Below are positions 34,932 to 44,722 of a stretch of DNA of 64,000 bases, piece by piece (the stretch's first letter is position 1; every line of letters begins with the position of its first letter). The DNA comes from Verrucomicrobiia bacterium. GTDB taxonomy: Bacteria > Verrucomicrobiota > Verrucomicrobiia > Limisphaerales > Pedosphaeraceae. The stretch is taken from the NCBI GenBank assembly GCA_036268055.1, contig DATAUW010000034.1, forward strand, positions 1 to 64,000. Reading direction: 5' to 3'. The position numbers were made by a program, and so were the translations under genes. The notes below the pieces were generated by a model. The model ran no database searches. It saw only the letters and a program-made list of their open reading frames with translations, and was not told where the DNA came from.

Positions 34932-36290
34932 ATGAGGCACACCCCCGCCATTTTTTTATCGTTCGCTTTGTCGCTCTTCGTGACGACGACCGCGTTCGCC
35001 AATGACGCAGACAAACTTATGGCGGACGGAAGCGCTAAATTCGCGCACGGCGATTTCACAAACGCGATCGCGGATTTTTCTGAAGCCATTAAACTCGAGC
35101 CTAAAAACGCCAACGCCCATCTTGATCGCGCTATTGCTCGGCAAAACATTGGCGACATCAAAGGCGCTATCGCGGACTATTCCACGGTAATTGAATTCAA
35201 ACCGAAGAACGCCGATGTCTATTTCAATCGCGGCCAGTTGCACGCGCATGCGGGCGAGCACAACGAAGCGATTGCCGATTTTTCCCGGGTAATTGAACTC
35301 AGTCCCAAAATGCTGGACGCCTATCGCAATCGCGCGCTGGAAGAGACACAACAACACGACTGGACCGGAGCCCTCGCCGACGAGACAAAACTTATCCAAC
35401 TTCAACCCCACGAAGCCGCGGCTTTCTACGGCCGCGCCGCCGTCTATGAATTGCAAGGCGCGATGGACGATGCCATCGCCGACTACACGCGCGCGATCAA
35501 TCTGCAACCCACAGCGATGACCTATCAACTGCGCGCGAACGCCAAACAGATCAAAGGAGATTTTGACGGTGCGCTGGCTGATTTAGATGAGGCCATAAAA
35601 AAGGAACCCATCAACCCCGCCGCCTTCGTTGCTCGCGGCCATTTGAAAGAAACGCGTAACGACTGGAAAGGCGCCATCGCAGATTTCAAAACCGCGATTG
35701 ATTTGAAACCCGATTACGCGCCCGCGTATGGCGATCTTGGCCTCATGCTTCACGCCGTCGGCGATCTTCAAGCTGCGCTGAATTGCTTGAACAAGGCCAT
35801 TCAAATTAATCCGCGAAACACACTCGCGTATGCCCGCCGTGGCTGCGTTTACTACAGCGGCCATGCATTCACAAATGCGCTCACGGATTTCCGAATCGTC
35901 GCACAGTTGCAGCCCAACTGGGATTTCGGCCATTTTTATATCTGGATGGCGCGCACCCGCCTCGGCGAAGGAAAAGCCGCCCAACTCGAACTCAATACCT
36001 ATTTCAAATATCGCAAAGGCGACACCAACGATTGGAATTCCAAGATCGGCGGCTTCCTCGTCGGTCGCATCAGTGAATCCGATTTCCTTCAAGCCGCGAA
36101 AAATCCGGATTCCAAGACTCAATCCTGGCAAATGTGTTCCGCCAATTTTTTTGCCGGTTGCAAACGCCTTTATACGAAAGACCAAATGCTCGCGCTGACT
36201 TACTTCAAAAAGGCCAGCGCCGCGACCACGGAACCCGATCCCGAACGCGCTATGTCCATGACCGAAATCAAGTTTCTGGAAGCGCCGTAA
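34932..36290 (+). CDS. Secreted TPR-repeat protein
   Basis: After a signal peptide (MRHTPAIFLSFALSLFVTTTAFA) the 452-residue protein is built of about nine tetratricopeptide repeats of the type GDFTNAIADFSEAIKLEPKN. A C-terminal domain follows that is shared with the next gene (the region around FLVGRISESDFLQAAKNPD). TPR arrays bind other proteins, and a periplasmic scaffold is likely. The ATG at 34932 is chosen because it opens the signal peptide. It lies 3 bases upstream of a paralogous TPR gene. The pair is inserted on the plus strand between pyrH and tsf. Confidence 0.85.
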   Translation: MRHTPAIFLSFALSLFVTTTAFANDADKLMADGSAKFAHGDFTNAIADFSEAIKLEPKNANAHLDRAIARQNIGDIKGAIADYSTVIEFKPKNADVYFNRGQLHAHAGEHNEAIADFSRVIELSPKMLDAYRNRALEETQQHDWTGALADETKLIQLQPHEAAAFYGRAAVYELQGAMDDAIADYTRAINLQPTAMTYQLRANAKQIKGDFDGALADLDEAIKKEPINPAAFVARGHLKETRNDWKGAIADFKTAIDLKPDYAPAYGDLGLMLHAVGDLQAALNCLNKAIQINPRNTLAYARRGCVYYSGHAFTNALTDFRIVAQLQPNWDFGHFYIWMARTRLGEGKAAQLELNTYFKYRKGDTNDWNSKIGGFLVGRISESDFLQAAKNPDSKTQSWQMCSANFFAGCKRLYTKDQMLALTYFKKASAATTEPDPERAMSMTEIKFLEAP

Positions 36291-36293
36291 ATT

Positions 36294-38297
36294 ATGACGA
36301 AACATTTCCTGCTCTATCTGGTGTTCGCAATCACACTAGCCACGACGCGTCCCGGCCTTTGCGATTCGGCGGATGACTACGCGCGCGATGCTCATTTGAA
36401 AACCAAAGCGGGCGACTGGAAAGGGAGCATTGGCGATTACGATAAAGCCATTGAACTAAAACCCAATTCAGCGCAGTTCTACAACCTTCGCGGTTTGTCC
36501 AAACAAACGGTAAATGACTATCCCGGCGCGATGGCTGATTTCAACAAAGCCATTGAGCTTAAACCCAATTATGCTGATGCGTTTGCCAATCGCGCGTCGC
36601 TCAAAGACCGCAATGGCGACTACCCGGGCGCGATGAATGACCTTGATGAAGCTATAAAGATAGATCCAACTTTTTATTATTCGTATATCGTCCGAGGCAG
36701 GTTGAAAAGCGATAAGAAAGATTACGATGGAGCCATCGCTGACGAAACCAAAGTGCTTGAAATCCGAACAAATTATTATGGCGCATATTCGGCGCGCGGT
36801 TATGCGAAAATGAAAAAAAACGATTTGATCGGGGCGATTTCGGATTTTAATCAAAGCCTCGAATACCAGCCCAACTCGCCGAATGTTTATAATCTTTTGG
36901 GCCTGACAAAAACGAAAATGCGGGACTTTGACGGAGCGATTGCGGACTTTACCGAAGCGATCCAACTCAAGCCCGAATCTGAACTTGGTTATGTGGATCG
37001 TGGCATCGCCGAAGCTGCCAAAGATGATTGGGACAGCGCTATAACGGACTACAATCAGGCAATCGAACTCAACCCCACCTCCCCTTTCGTATCCGGGACT
37101 TATGAATTGCTCGGACGGGCAAAGCTAGCCAAGCAGGATTTTCAAGGCGCACTTGAAGCTCTTAATAAATCCATCGAACTGAATTCAACAAACCTGATTG
37201 CCCGCGCAGAGGCTTTGTATTATCGAGCCAATGCCCGCATTGCCTTGCACGACACCAATAACGCGATGGAAGATTTCAACCTGGCCATTTCACTCGACCC
37301 AACCAATCCTGCACTCTACGTCAATCGCGGCGTGGCAAAGAAGAAGCAAAGGGATTGGAATGGAGCTATCGAAGACGAAAACAAAGCCATCGCTCTCAAT
37401 CCGAAAGATCACTTTGCTTACTATAACCGTGCGGATGCGAAGTACGGCAAAAGAGATTGGGACGGAGCGATAAAAGACCTGGATAAAACGCTCGAACTTT
37501 CGCCAACCAATTTCACCGCTTACGGCTCACGCGCAATAGCGAAACAATATAAACGGGATTGGGATGGCGCCCTTTCCGATTATAATAAAGCGATTGAACT
37601 CTATCCAAAACAAGCCACGTATTTCGTCAATCGCGGATTGGTCAAATACCGGCTCAAAGACCTTGAAGGCGCGCTCGAAGATGAGAATGAAGCCATTCAA
37701 CTCGGTGCCAGCAATGGCTCACCGTATAGAATCCGCGGTTCCATCAAGAAGGCTGCGGGAAATCCCATCGGCGCTATCAATGATTATAACAAGGCGATCG
37801 AAGTCAATCCCACAAACTCGTTTTTGTGGCACTACCTCGGCTGCGTCTATTACGATCAGCATGATTTCACCAATGCGTTAAGCGCCTTTAAAAAAGAAAT
37901 CGAACTCAAACCCGATTCAAGCTATCCGCGCTTTCGCGTGTGGCTCATTCGCACGCGCACAGGTGAAGGCGATGCAGCCACGATAGAACTAAAAACGGCG
38001 CTCGCTGATGGCCTGGTCGGCAAAACCAATGTATGGGAAAAGAAAGTTGGCAATTTCCTGGCCGGGCAACTGAGCGAAGATGACCTGCTCGCCGCGACAA
38101 AAGATGCAGACGCAAAAATAGAAAGCGAGCGACTCGGTGAAGCTTATTTTTACGCCGGTTCAAAGCATTTACTCGCCGGCGAAAAAAGCACCGCTATCGA
38201 AGAATTCCAAAAATGCCTTGCCACCAAACGGGACGACATTCTGGAATACCCCAGCGCCGAAGCCGAACTAAAATTTATCAAAGAACCTTCGCAATAA
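36294..38297 (+). CDS. Secreted TPR-repeat protein, larger paralogue
   Basis: The 667-residue protein has a signal peptide (MTKHFLLYLVFAITLATTRPG), about sixteen TPR units with the consensus RDWDGAIxDYNKAIELxP, and the same C-terminal domain as the preceding gene (FLAGQLSEDDLLAATKDAD). Only three bases separate it from that gene, so the two form an operon and arose by duplication. The repeats have nearly identical spacing and share DNA-level similarity, so copy number may vary by recombination. The partner protein is unknown. It ends against a bidirectional terminator facing tsf. Confidence 0.86.
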   Translation: MTKHFLLYLVFAITLATTRPGLCDSADDYARDAHLKTKAGDWKGSIGDYDKAIELKPNSAQFYNLRGLSKQTVNDYPGAMADFNKAIELKPNYADAFANRASLKDRNGDYPGAMNDLDEAIKIDPTFYYSYIVRGRLKSDKKDYDGAIADETKVLEIRTNYYGAYSARGYAKMKKNDLIGAISDFNQSLEYQPNSPNVYNLLGLTKTKMRDFDGAIADFTEAIQLKPESELGYVDRGIAEAAKDDWDSAITDYNQAIELNPTSPFVSGTYELLGRAKLAKQDFQGALEALNKSIELNSTNLIARAEALYYRANARIALHDTNNAMEDFNLAISLDPTNPALYVNRGVAKKKQRDWNGAIEDENKAIALNPKDHFAYYNRADAKYGKRDWDGAIKDLDKTLELSPTNFTAYGSRAIAKQYKRDWDGALSDYNKAIELYPKQATYFVNRGLVKYRLKDLEGALEDENEAIQLGASNGSPYRIRGSIKKAAGNPIGAINDYNKAIEVNPTNSFLWHYLGCVYYDQHDFTNALSAFKKEIELKPDSSYPRFRVWLIRTRTGEGDAATIELKTALADGLVGKTNVWEKKVGNFLAGQLSEDDLLAATKDADAKIESERLGEAYFYAGSKHLLAGEKSTAIEEFQKCLATKRDDILEYPSAEAELKFIKEPSQ

Positions 38298-38325
38298 AAA
38301 AGCGTCCCTCACAGGACGCCTTTTC
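38296..38325. terminator. Bidirectional terminator between TPR operon and tsf
   Basis: GCGTCC at 38302-38307 pairs with GGACGC at 38314-38319. An A run lies on the left (38296-38301) and CTTTT on the right, so T tracts follow the stem on both strands. It sits between the stops of convergent genes. Confidence 0.75.
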
Positions 38326-38345
38326 ATAAAAAATTACCGGACGCC

Positions 38346-39224
38346 TTACGCCGCCGGAGCAACCGCTTCCGCTTCCGATTCACCAATTTGAAAACGCACG
38401 AAACGGCGGATCGTTATCTCGTCACCCAACTGCTTGGCCACCGAGCCGAGATGTTCCTTCACCGTCACTTCGGAATTGCGTTTCACGAAGCCCTGATCGA
38501 GCAGGCAGTAACCCTGGAAAAATTTCTTGTCCAGCTTGCCTTCAACAATCTTGGCGATCGCCTGCGCCGGCTTGCCCTCCAGTTTCTTCATGTCATCGCT
38601 CGCCAGGATGATTTCTTTTTCCTTCGCGATCACCGCCGGGTCCACTTCCTCGCGTGAAACCACGTACGGATGCCCCGCCGCGATCTGCAAAGTGATGTCG
38701 CGAACCAACTGCTTGAAATCCTCGCTGCCGGTCGTCGCTTCCTTGCCCGCGCCGACTTCCACCAGCACGCCGACTTTCGCGCCCGGATGAATGTAAGCCG
38801 CGACCAATCCGTTGCCGCTCACTTCGAGGCGATGGAAACGCGAGATCTGGATGTTCTCACCGATCTTGGCGACCTGCGCCGTGCGCATCGCTTCGAGGTC
38901 CGCCTTCGGATTCGCGAGCAGCGTGCTCGCAACCTCATTACAAAACGCGACGAAGCCTTCATTGCGCGCCACAAAATCCGTTTCGCAATTCACTTCGACC
39001 AGGATGCCCGCTTTCGCGCCCGGCTGAATCGTCGTGGCGATCACGCCTTCGTTCGCCGCGCGCGACGCCTTCTTCGCCGCTGATGCCGCGCCTTTTTTGC
39101 GCAGAATATCCACGGCCTTGTCCATGTCGCCGGCGGCTTCGGTCAAAGCCTTCTTGCAATCCATCAAACCGGCATTCGTCATTTCGCGTAACTTGCCGAC
39201 AGCAGCGGCGGTAATCTCAGCCAT
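38346..39224 (-). CDS. tsf: Translation elongation factor Ts
   Basis: The 292-residue protein exchanges GDP for GTP on EF-Tu. The N-terminal UBA-like domain reads VGKLREMTNAGLMDCKKAL, with the TDFVARNEGF motif (EF-Tu contact) near residue 83. The coiled and dimerisation regions follow, ending with FVRFQIGESEA. It lies downstream of rpsB on the same strand with a hairpin in the 88-base spacer, the classical arrangement. The sequence is complete and unremarkable for the family. Confidence 0.97.
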   Translation of the reverse strand: MAEITAAAVGKLREMTNAGLMDCKKALTEAAGDMDKAVDILRKKGAASAAKKASRAANEGVIATTIQPGAKAGILVEVNCETDFVARNEGFVAFCNEVASTLLANPKADLEAMRTAQVAKIGENIQISRFHRLEVSGNGLVAAYIHPGAKVGVLVEVGAGKEATTGSEDFKQLVRDITLQIAAGHPYVVSREEVDPAVIAKEKEIILASDDMKKLEGKPAQAIAKIVEGKLDKKFFQGYCLLDQGFVKRNSEVTVKEHLGSVAKQLGDEITIRRFVRFQIGESEAEAVAPAA

Positions 39225-39269
39225 ATATTATAAGTAGGTTAACGAGTTGAAAATTGGGGGTGAAAAGCA

Positions 39270-39303
39270 GAACGCGGCGCGCCATTTCGGGCCCGCCGCG
39301 TTC
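39270..39303 (-). promoter_or_regulatory. Hairpin in the rpsB-tsf spacer (attenuator candidate)
   Basis: GAACGCGGCG at 39270-39279 pairs perfectly with CGCCGCGTTC at 39294-39303. On the minus strand a short TTTT follows. Partial terminators between rpsB and tsf are known in other bacteria and let ribosomal protein S2 and EF-Ts be made in different amounts. Confidence 0.6.
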
Positions 39304-39312
39304 CGTTGGAAA

Positions 39313-40116
39313 TTAAGCCTGGAGCGTGGCGATCTGCTCGGCGGTCGCGGGCGCGGCTTCCGGTGCGGGAGCGGCCGGCGCTGCCGGGGCTTCCACTTCT
39401 TCAGCCGTCTTGCGGCGCGCGTACTTCGCTTCGTATTCCGCGTGCGCCTGCGTGATCACCTGGCCAACCGTGCTCAGGATGACGCGCACCGAACGGATCG
39501 CGTCGTCGTTGCCTGCGATTGGGAAAGTCACCAAGTCCGGATCACAATTCGTGTCCACGATCGCGACGACCGGGATGTTCAAACGGCGCGCTTCGGCGAC
39601 CGCGTTGTGTTCGCGCTTGATGTCCACCACGAACATGAACGCCGGATACTTGTCCATCGCGCGAATGCCGTCAAAATACTTGAACTGGCGCGCGGCCTCG
39701 CGGCGCAACATGGATTGCTCCTGCTTGACATAATTATTGATCGAGCCGTCCGTCTCCATCTTCTCGATTTGCTTGAGCCGGGCGATGGAGCGCTTGACCG
39801 TCTGAAAATTCGTGAGCGTGCCGCCGAGCCAGCGTTCCGTCACATAAAATTGTCCGCATTCCTTTGCGGTTTCCTTCACCGCCTGCTGGGCCTGCTTCTT
39901 GGTGCCGACGAACAGGACGCGGCCGCCTTTGCTGACCGTGCTCTGCATGAAATCACACGCCGCCTGCAAACCCGCGAGGGTCTTGCTCAAGTCAATGATG
40001 TGAATGCCATTGCGCGCGTCGAAGATGAAAGGCTTCATCTTGGGGTTCCAACGCTTCGTCTGATGTCCGAAATGGACGCCTGATTCCAACAATTCTTTTA
40101 CGCCGATACTAATCAT
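39313..40116 (-). CDS. rpsB: 30S ribosomal protein S2
   Basis: The 267-residue protein contains the S2 signatures: LLESGVHFGHQTKRWNPKM at the start, VLFVGTKKQAQQAV near residue 65, RWLGGTLTNFQTV near 93, and DAIRSVRVIL near 200. The C-terminal extension is rich in Ala, Pro and Glu, as in many Verrucomicrobia. S2 binds the 30S head-platform junction late in assembly. It is the first gene of the rpsB-tsf pair. The 510-base region upstream (40117-40626) should hold its promoter and leader. Confidence 0.97.
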   Translation of the reverse strand: MISIGVKELLESGVHFGHQTKRWNPKMKPFIFDARNGIHIIDLSKTLAGLQAACDFMQSTVSKGGRVLFVGTKKQAQQAVKETAKECGQFYVTERWLGGTLTNFQTVKRSIARLKQIEKMETDGSINNYVKQEQSMLRREAARQFKYFDGIRAMDKYPAFMFVVDIKREHNAVAEARRLNIPVVAIVDTNCDPDLVTFPIAGNDDAIRSVRVILSTVGQVITQAHAEYEAKYARRKTAEEVEAPAAPAAPAPEAAPATAEQIATLQA

Positions 40117-40626
40117 TTTTCCTTTGGTTAAAAGCCCGCCAACTGGCGAACCATTCCGCGGAACACGGAATTATCTTTAGTGTTATTTTGGCCACCCGCA
40201 CCCACAAGGCACAGGCAATTTAAGGCCGTTTCCTCCCGCAAAACCAGCTAAACGCCAATCCCACGTGAAGGGCCGAGAAATCTAGCAAAACCTCCACTAG
40301 TAGCAACCTTTATTTTCGCGGGATTTGCCCGCAACCTCTTTCAATAAATTTTTACCTCATTTAAGCGAACCTATCCGGGCTGAGGCGAGCTTATCCGAAC
40401 TTATCCGAACCATCGTCCGCTTCCGCCCGCTTTTAACCCGCCCAAATGGCGTTTTTTATCCACTTTGCAATCTGTCCTATCCGTCCTATTGAAAAGAACT
40501 ATCCCCACCATGCCACGTTCTCCCAGTACAGTCCACCCTTCCATAGGTTACAAATGCTCCCCCAAACGGGAGGGCGAGCGTACTCGCGAGCCCCATTCAA
40601 ACTCCAACCACTTCATCCCAAACCCT
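40117..40626. other. rpsB upstream region with short repeats
   Basis: This gap holds no supported gene. A tandem pair CTTATCCGAA lies at 40390-40399 and 40400-40409, with a related CTATCCGGG just upstream. A GC-rich inverted region (CTCCC/GGGAG, then GCGAG/CTCGC) lies near 40557-40588, close to the end of the response-regulator gene. The rpsB promoter and leader must lie at the low-coordinate end. Confidence 0.45.
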
Positions 40627-41052
40627 TTACAACCGCGCCAGCAGCGACGGAATACGGTTGGCATTAAACCAATATTGATCGGCCATTTTGAGCAGATGCA
40701 CCAACTCTTCAGTTTTGCTCGGCTTCACCAAATAAGAGTTCGCGCCCCCTTCGTAGCAAGCCCGAATATCTTTATCCGCCTCGGAAGAAGTCAGAATCAC
40801 GATAACCATCGTCGCCAGCGCGCGTTGGGAACGAACCCATTGCAAGACCTCCACTCCGCTCATCTTGGGCAATTTCAAATCCAGAAACACCAGGCTCGGA
40901 CGTTGATTCACCTCGCCAGCCTCCAGGCAGCTTTTCGCCTGCAAGCCGTCGCCCGCAATGATTATCGGACGCTCAATGCCCGCTTTTTTTGCCGCCAGTT
41001 TAAAAAAGAAAACATCGTTCTCATCGTCCTCGACCAAAAGAATGGGACTCAT
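40627..41052 (-). CDS. Single-domain response regulator
   Basis: The 141-residue receiver domain has the acidic pair in LLVEDDENDVFFF, the phosphorylated Asp in LVFLDLKLPKMSG near residue 57, the switch Thr in VILTSSEADKD and the invariant Lys in YLVKPSKTEE. There is no output domain. The text resembles the Rcp1/phytochrome-type receivers that pair with hybrid kinases. Its ATG overlaps the stop of the CheB-CheR-kinase gene (ATGA), so it is almost certainly that kinase's partner. It may act through protein contacts, since no DNA-binding or enzymatic part is present. Confidence 0.92.
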   Translation of the reverse strand: MSPILLVEDDENDVFFFKLAAKKAGIERPIIIAGDGLQAKSCLEAGEVNQRPSLVFLDLKLPKMSGVEVLQWVRSQRALATMVIVILTSSEADKDIRACYEGGANSYLVKPSKTEELVHLLKMADQYWFNANRIPSLLARL

Positions 41053-44000
41053 ACAGGTTTGTCACCAGGCTTTTTAGCAGCTTTAAGCTGTATCCAAAAA
41101 CGGCTCCCCTGACCGGGCACGGATTCCAATCCGACCTGCCCCCCCATTTTTTCCGCCGCTTTGCGCACAATGGCCAGCCCAATGCCCGACCCCTCGTAAA
41201 GTCCTGGACGGTTCAAATACTGAAACATTCTAAAAATCTTTTCGTAATTCGCTGGCTCGATGCCGATGCCGTTGTCTTCAATCCAAAAACGGACGGAATC
41301 GCCAATCTTGACCGCCTCTGCGTAAATCCGAATCTTCGCCTTGACTCCCGTACGGACAAATTTGACCGCGTTCCCCAGCAGGTTCGCAAATATTTGCGTG
41401 AGCGCCACGTCGTTGCCGATCACCACCGGGAGAGGCTGCTCCACCTGCACTTCCACATCGGGCTTTTGCAGGTTCGGATACGAATTCAAAATCTCCGGAA
41501 CCAGCGCCGCCAGGTCCACCGGTTCCAGCAGCAGTTCCTGTCTCGCCATGCGATTATAATTCAACACCTCGCGGATCAGGCGGTCCAGCCGGTCGGACGA
41601 TGTCTGGATACGGCCCAAATACTTCCGGGCGTCTTCGTCCAACTGCGCCGCATGCTCTTCCAAAATCAACGCCGCAAAACCCTGCATCGCCCGCAGCGGC
41701 GCCCGCATGTCGTGGGCTACCGTGTACGAAAACGCCTCCAACTCCTCCACGCTGTCCGTCAATTCCACCGTGCGTTCCGAAATTTTTTCCTCCAGCGTCC
41801 GGTTCGCCAGTTCCAATTTGTCTTTCGTCTCCAGCAGCGTTTTTTCATTCGCCTTGCGCTCGGTGATATTGACGAATGTCAGCACAATTCCCCCGATGCG
41901 ATCTTCCGCCGTCCGATACGGCAGCAACCGCGCCAGAAACCAGTTGCCCCCCTGTTCTTTCACTTCCCGCTCGATCGGCACCAGCCGCGCCAGCACCTGC
42001 TTCGCGTCTTCGGAAAGCGCCGGATAATCCAGCCGATGCGTCAGATCGGTCAACGGACGCCCGGCATCCGTCGGGATCAATTTAAAAATATCCACCGCCG
42101 CGGGAGTAAAACGGGTGATATGCAAGTCGCGATCCAGAAAAATCGTCGCAATCGCCGTCGAGGCCATCAGGTTATTGAGATCGCTGTTCGCATGGGCCAG
42201 ATCCTCCACGCTGCTTTTCATTTCCTGGTTCACCGTGATCAATTCTTCATTCACGGACTCCAGCTCTTCCCGGCTCGTCTCCAATTCCTCCGTCGCCGAG
42301 TGCAATTCTTCGTTCATCGCCTGCAGTTCTTCATTGCTGGCCTTGAGTTCCTCGGTGGACGCTTCGTACTGCTCGACGGTGTCCCGCAAATGCGTCTTCA
42401 TCTCTTCCAATTCCCGTTCCAGCGCACTGGCAATGGAATCACCCGGGTAGCCCGAAGCTTCCTTCCGCGTCTGCGGTTGCGCCGGTTCGCGGCTTTCAAA
42501 CACCACGAGCAAAAATTCTGGCGCGATATGCTGCGCCATTGAGACGCGGATGGTGACCAGCCAGGAATGGCCCCCCACCTCCAGTGGAACATCGAGCGCT
42601 TCCGCAGTGTCTTTGGATTGCATCGCCCGATACAAAGCCGCCCGCAATTCAATCCGCAACATCGGATGGATCACTTGTAGCAGATTGCGGCTCGGCTCTC
42701 CGCCCGTAAATTGCAGAAACCGGTTCGCATGCTCGGAGAGATGCCTGATTTCATATTCCTGATTGACGATCAGCGAAGGGGGCGCCAGGTTTTCCAGCAG
42801 TTTATAATGCAGCTCACTCCACGAATGCGTGCGCTTTTCTCCTGCGGGCCCTTCCGATTCGGAAGCCGGCTTTTCCGCCATGGCGCCGCCCGTCACGATT
42901 TGCGGCACGACCGGGCGTTCGCGCGAGCGTTTCAACGGCGCAATCAAAAAAGAGGGCGCGCCATTTCCCACTTTTCGCGGCAAATTCCGCGGCGCATACA
43001 ACCGCGCCTTCTTGTCGAGCACGTCGAATAATTCGCTGCCCTCCATCGTTTCGGACGCGCCCAGAAAAAGCAGTCCGTCCGGCCGCAGAGAAAAATGGAA
43101 GATCTCGAAGATTCGCCGCTGCGCCCCGCGATTGAGGTAAATCAAAAGATTGCGGCAGGAGATCAAATCAATCCGCGAGAACGGCGAGTCCTTCAAAAGA
43201 TCATGCAGCGCGAACAAAACCGTTTCCCGCAATTCGCGCCGCACCCGGTAGCACCCGTGTTCCTTGGCAAAAAATCGGCGCAGCCGTTCTTCTGAAACAT
43301 CCGCCGCAATCGCCTCGGGATAAATCCCTTCGCGGGCGGCTTGAATGGCTTCCTCTCCCAGGTCGCTGGCGAAAATTTGGATGGACGGCGGCGCTTCCAG
43401 TTTGCTCGCATATTCCGTCAGCAGCATCGCAATGGAATAAGCTTCCTCGCCGGTCGCACAGGCCGCCACCCACACGCGCACCATATCTCCCGTGCCTTTT
43501 CCCTGAAACAATTCGGGAATATGCTTTTCCAGTTTTTGAAAACTTTCCCGGTCGCGGAAGAAATTCGTGACCGGAATCAACAGGTCCTGCAGCAGCGCGC
43601 CCGACTCGCCCGGATGCGTTCTCAGGTACGTCAAATAACCCGGCAGATCCTCGATGCCGTTGACCTGCATGCGCCGTCCGATGCGCCGCAGAATGGTCGC
43701 CCGTTTATAATACGAAAAATCCCGCGCGGTGCGCGTCTGCAAATAGGCCAGCACATCCCGGAGCGCGACCTCGCGTTCCTCCGAGCTTTCACGAGCGGCC
43801 TGCGCTGGCTGCGGCCCCTCCTCGGGCGGTAGTTTCAAGGACTGTTCGCGGCGATTGTATTCCAGCAGCCGCGCGGGCATTTCTTCCACCCGCAACACCC
43901 AGTCCACCATGCCGGTCGCAATCGCCGCGCGCGGCATGTCCCCATGCTCCGCTTCCTCCGGGTCCTGCGCGATAGTGAGGCCGCCGCGTTCTTTGATGCG

Positions 44001-44537
44001 CTTGATGCCAATCGAGCCATCTCCATCGCTGCCCGAAAAAATAATCGCCGCCGAATGCGACCCATGCGTGTCCGCCATCGTGCGAAAAAAAAGATCAATC
44101 GTCACCCGCCGTCCGCGCTCGGGCACCAGGTTCGTCAACTGCAACCGTCCGTCCACCGAACTCAAAAATTTCCCCGGTGGGATGACATAGACAGTATTCG
44201 CTTCGACTTTCTGCCCGTCTTCCGCGCTGAAAACTCGCATCGGCGTGCAACGCTGCAACAACTCCGGCAGGGTGCTTTGGTGTTCCGGCGCGAGATGCAG
44301 TATGACCACAAAAACCATTCCCGAATCCGGCGCCATGGCTTTGAAAAATTGTTGCAGCGGCCCGATGCTCCCCGCGGAACCGCCCAGTCCCACCATCGGC
44401 AAAGTCTGATACCCGCGCGTGGGAACGATATTATCAATCTCCTCACCCAATTCCTCCTCGGCCTCATCGGGATTAAGCAACGGCAACCCCTCAACGGGCT
44501 TGCGCAATTCTTCTTTATCTGTGACCGGGTCAGACAT
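41049..44537 (-). CDS. CheB-CheR-PAS-histidine kinase fusion
   Basis: The 1162-residue protein has domains in this order. A CheB methylesterase comes first (GGSAGS near residue 52, HLAPEH, FSGSDGDGS). A CheR methyltransferase follows from about 260 to 520 (YYKRATILRRIGRRM, VWVAACATGEEAYS, ISCRNLLIYL). Next come a long coiled coil rich in EELxxxNEEL, a PAS domain, and a histidine kinase with FSYTVAHDMRAPLRAMQGF (phosphorylated His), NLLGNAVKF, IEDNGIGI and GSGIGLAIVRK. Fusions of this kind link protein methylation state to phosphorelay signalling outside classical chemotaxis. The start at 44537 gives a normal CheB N-terminus. The receiver gene overlaps its stop. No chemoreceptor gene is nearby. 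Confidence 0.93.
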   Translation of the reverse strand: MSDPVTDKEELRKPVEGLPLLNPDEAEEELGEEIDNIVPTRGYQTLPMVGLGGSAGSIGPLQQFFKAMAPDSGMVFVVILHLAPEHQSTLPELLQRCTPMRVFSAEDGQKVEANTVYVIPPGKFLSSVDGRLQLTNLVPERGRRVTIDLFFRTMADTHGSHSAAIIFSGSDGDGSIGIKRIKERGGLTIAQDPEEAEHGDMPRAAIATGMVDWVLRVEEMPARLLEYNRREQSLKLPPEEGPQPAQAARESSEEREVALRDVLAYLQTRTARDFSYYKRATILRRIGRRMQVNGIEDLPGYLTYLRTHPGESGALLQDLLIPVTNFFRDRESFQKLEKHIPELFQGKGTGDMVRVWVAACATGEEAYSIAMLLTEYASKLEAPPSIQIFASDLGEEAIQAAREGIYPEAIAADVSEERLRRFFAKEHGCYRVRRELRETVLFALHDLLKDSPFSRIDLISCRNLLIYLNRGAQRRIFEIFHFSLRPDGLLFLGASETMEGSELFDVLDKKARLYAPRNLPRKVGNGAPSFLIAPLKRSRERPVVPQIVTGGAMAEKPASESEGPAGEKRTHSWSELHYKLLENLAPPSLIVNQEYEIRHLSEHANRFLQFTGGEPSRNLLQVIHPMLRIELRAALYRAMQSKDTAEALDVPLEVGGHSWLVTIRVSMAQHIAPEFLLVVFESREPAQPQTRKEASGYPGDSIASALERELEEMKTHLRDTVEQYEASTEELKASNEELQAMNEELHSATEELETSREELESVNEELITVNQEMKSSVEDLAHANSDLNNLMASTAIATIFLDRDLHITRFTPAAVDIFKLIPTDAGRPLTDLTHRLDYPALSEDAKQVLARLVPIEREVKEQGGNWFLARLLPYRTAEDRIGGIVLTFVNITERKANEKTLLETKDKLELANRTLEEKISERTVELTDSVEELEAFSYTVAHDMRAPLRAMQGFAALILEEHAAQLDEDARKYLGRIQTSSDRLDRLIREVLNYNRMARQELLLEPVDLAALVPEILNSYPNLQKPDVEVQVEQPLPVVIGNDVALTQIFANLLGNAVKFVRTGVKAKIRIYAEAVKIGDSVRFWIEDNGIGIEPANYEKIFRMFQYLNRPGLYEGSGIGLAIVRKAAEKMGGQVGLESVPGQGSRFWIQLKAAKKPGDKPV

Positions 44538-44722
44538 GATGGAAAAGCCGACCCGCCCAAAATGGAAATCACACTGGCGGAGGCCCTTTGAATGGAGACT
44601 AGCATCGTAACCCGAATAGGCAAATTTAATTCCCCTCACCTCATTCCTTAGGACGCACCTTGACATCACCCCAAGTTGGCTAAAGCGGCGCCGCCGTCCG
44701 ACCGAGACCATAGATCGTCACT

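Noticed and set aside
34932-38297. CRISPR-like periodic signal
   Set aside because: The periodicity is that of TPR codons within open frames, with no constant repeat and unique spacers.
41394-42542. 382-codon plus-strand frame rich in Arg and His
   Set aside because: It is antisense to the CheB-CheR-kinase gene, and its biased composition is that of a shadow frame.
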